Assembly (NCBI RefSeq): GCF_020080835.1
Contig: NC_058161.1
Span: 10,977,297 to 11,041,296 of the forward strand
Length of the DNA stretch: 64,000 nt
Origin: Cotesia glomerata
Lineage: Eukaryota; Arthropoda; Insecta; Hymenoptera; Braconidae
Direction of reading: 5' to 3'
Part shown: positions 61,780 to 64,000 of the stretch, piece by piece
Layout of the letters: each line of letters starts with the position of its first letter
How positions within the stretch are numbered: position 1 is the first letter of the stretch
Position numbers and translations under genes: made by a program
Notes under the pieces: generated by a model
Database searches by the model: none
The model's input: the letters and a program-made list of their open reading frames with translations, nothing else
Told to the model about the DNA's origin: nothing

Positions 61780-61927
61780 GCCGGACACCTCGACGGGAAT
61801 AGTCAGAATAACTTCCTGGGACCTCACAACGTGGAGATCCGATGAAAACTCGACTTTCGAAAACCGGACCGAAATCAATAACTTCCCTTTAGTGGAAACT
61901 TTTCAATTTTCTTAGCGGGAAGTTAAA
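60960..61927 (-). repeat. Hairpin-headed repeat family, inverted copy with internal tandem units
   Basis: Right end is TTCTTAGCGGGAAGTT, the reverse of the family head; (CA)n at 61747-61772 corresponds to its (GT)n. Internally, TATAACT...AATGCGTCGTTCGAT...GCACAAAAA repeats about 2.6 times with a period near 164 bp (61125, 61289, 61452). Confidence 0.65.
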
Positions 61928-62400
61928 AAGTGTTCTGTAGTGCTTCTTCAATACGGGATGTTTTTAAATTGCATAATATTGTTTAAAAAAAACAATCAGG
62001 TGTCAAGTGATGAAATCATCTTCATCATTATCATTATAATCATCATCACCTACAACAATATTCATAACTAACATCTATTACTTTATTATAATTGATATTA
62101 CATTAATTTGGCGCCTGATTTCGAACTACTATTGTCGATACTGCAGGTGTCAATTGTTAAATACTAAATCTCATTTGGTTTACATAATAGACTTTGCTAT
62201 TGAACGTCGTATTGGAGAGAGAGATTGATTTATTGATTGATTGATTGACTACCATGATATAATATTGTATGAAATTTTATTAAATTCTGAACAGTAATGC
62301 TCCGACCAAAAATACTTAACTTAAAGACAATATTCTTCAATTTTAGCGACAATTTGGAAATGGTTGCCTAAGAGATAAGATTTATTTGGGTTCTAAGGAG

Positions 62401-62612
62401 CTATGCAATAAATAAAAAATTAGGAAAACGGTTGACCCTGAAGGCAATCCCTGCAACTTCCCGCCAATTCTATACCTAAACGCTTGAAATTGCACGTATG
62501 ACGTTTTTGAGATTTTTGAGCTCAAAATATAATTTATGTGATATTTTGAGCTCGCTGAGGTCAAAGAGATAGTATTTCTATGCATTTGAGCTCTTTGAGC
62601 TCAAAAGTCTTA
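62401..62612 (+). repeat. GGAAAACGGTTGACC / GAGCTC module, split by an LTR
   Basis: Matches 42684-42800. It stops at CTCAAAAGTCT and its continuation (GATAGAAG...AACACTATTTTT) resumes at 63873-64000. Confidence 0.7.
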
Positions 62613-63872
62613 TGACCCAGATTTTACTTTTTGTATTTGAGTATTTTAGTTTATTTTTTATTAATTACTTAAAAATGAATAGAAACAATTATTGTTATTA
62701 GTGCGGCGATTATTATTTAATTATTGTATTTATTTAGTTAATAATTTTATATTATTGTTACCGAAGGTATGATTAAAATTAAGAAATTGAGCGTGTGAGA
62801 AATTATTATGAAGCCGAGCGAATTAATTGTAAAAGAAATTAAAAGACTGGGAAAAATATTCTAAGTTCCGAACAAGATTTAGTATGGGAAAGCGATGAAT
62901 GGATATAAAATGAAGGAAATGACGATTATTATTTTGTAAGAAATAATTTAGGTAAGCGAAGATTTTATAAGTCCCGAGGACAATTTAGTATGGAAAATCA
63001 ACGAATGGATATATAATGAAAGAAATTGCGATTAAAATAATAAAAAATTGTGAATTTGACGAAACGAATGGATAGAGAATGAAGGAAATTACGATTAAAA
63101 TAATAAAGAATTGAGTTTCGAAAATAAAAACTTAGAATTTGGCGAGACGAATGGATAGAAAATGAAGGAAATTACGACTAAAATAATAAATAATTATTTT
63201 TGAATGCTAGTTCGAGGGCACCGGACAGGTGTCTAAAACGACCCTTCCGGTTCGTTACAAGAGAGTTGGGGGAAAAATGATAAACGCCAAAATTTGGCTC
63301 GATAAAGCAAGCAGTTCTTTCTCAGGAGAATTACTCGGGCGAATACTCTTCACCAAGTAATTCCAGAGGATGATACTCTACCTGGAGTCTGACCAAGGCC
63401 CAGGTAAGTATCATGAACCGACCGGATGAAACTGCTTCTCCCCGTGCCGAAGCCTACAGCTGAGGTACGGTAGGTGATCCTAAGCCGTGTAGGTGGGGGC
63501 GAAGAGGACACTCTCCATTCGCTCTCGGGGTAGAGGTTTAGGCCCAGGGGTGACGGCTAGTCTCCTGGGGAAGCGGGGAACCAGCTCTTGACAGTTAATT
63601 CGCGATTTTGAACCGCGAATACGTGTGAAAAGAGTCTTCTAATATATTGTTTAATTTGTTTATATTGTTTATATCGTTTATTAACATGATCAGGCCAATA
63701 AAGAGGTTTTCCTTTTTCTTTGATTTATTTAAAATGAAGTGTTTTGTTTATATTTTGTTATTGATAATGTAATCCCCGTTTATGACCCTGGACTCCGGCG
63801 AGCAAATTTCGAGCCGGGGACAAATTAGTTTAATTAGATATTTTTATAATTTTTGAAAACGTGGACGTTACA
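62613..63872. mobile_element. Probable solo LTR (1260 bp)
   Basis: Begins TGACCCAG and ends GACGTTACA, giving TG...CA. It interrupts the repeat module exactly at GTCT, with GTCTTA on the left and GTCTGA on the right as a near-perfect target duplication. An AATAAAG signal lies at about 63700. The middle (63210-63600) is unusually GC-rich. Four loose tandem units with GAATGGATA...GAAGGAAATTACGA lie at 62890-63190. Confidence 0.5.
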
Positions 63873-64000
63873 GTCTGATAGAAGCTTCATAGAACACTAT
63901 TTTTGAAATTTTCAAATCACAATAACTTTTGAATGGATCAACAGATTTTCACGCAGTTGGTGGCATTAGACGCAGTTTTTTAAGCTTCATGAAGAATCTT
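63873..64000 (+). repeat. Continuation of the repeat module after the LTR
   Basis: TCTGATAGAAGCTTCATAGA and TTTTCACGCAGTTGGTGGCA match 42795-42920. Confidence 0.7.

Overview
The window is AT-rich animal nuclear DNA. Its genes are split by GT-AG introns, and it is crowded with R1-clade and other LINEs, Helitron-like ends, TTAA-flanked inverted-repeat elements and P/THAP-type, Tigger and other DNA transposons. This repeat mix, together with the two host genes, suggests an insect, possibly a parasitoid hymenopteran. I cannot fix the species from sequence alone. There are no operons, rRNA genes, CRISPR arrays or convincing functional tRNA genes.

Host gene 1 (3814-39936, + strand) is the C-terminal two thirds of an axonemal dynein heavy chain, closest in my reading to DNAH10 (inner-arm I1/f alpha chain). 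I could place 20 exons with mutually consistent phases and intact splice sites. They encode 2572 residues from the end of AAA1 to the stop codon; the N-terminal part lies left of the window. The reading frame is unbroken, but several normally invariant nucleotide-binding motifs (AAA1 sensor I, AAA3 P-loop and PPGGGR motif, AAA4 Walker B) are altered. Host gene 2 (56957-60462, + strand) is TPRA1, a seven-transmembrane protein. Four exons are present and the 3' end lies right of the window.

Mobile DNA, left to right. At 1-3112 is a long-inverted-repeat DNA transposon with an intact four-exon transposase. Intron 3 holds Helitron-like pieces and a 533-bp solo LTR. Intron 10 holds a palindromic repeat, a Tigger fragment and an 803-bp MITE. 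Intron 12 holds several MITEs, a TTAA-flanked element and a foldback element. Intron 13 holds a 690-bp foldback and a tRNA-derived SINE. Intron 14 (8.9 kb) is a nested stack: a (GT)n-containing repeat, an R1-clade LINE inserted in its (GT)n tract, and two further insertions inside that LINE. Intron 15 holds tandem palindromic repeats and an AT-rich foldback.

The intergenic region 39937-56956 holds a decayed P/THAP-type transposase that itself contains a MITE, an array of about 22 copies of a 141-bp repeat (49.2-52.4 kb), LINE and Tigger remnants, and a TTAA-flanked element ending 197 bp before the TPRA1 start codon. Right of TPRA1 exon 4 are dispersed repeats and a probable 1.26-kb solo LTR.

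The two host genes show no functional link; one acts in the axoneme and the other in membranes. The most unusual items are the intact transposon of a family I cannot name, the nested intron 14, and the motif-eroded but open dynein.
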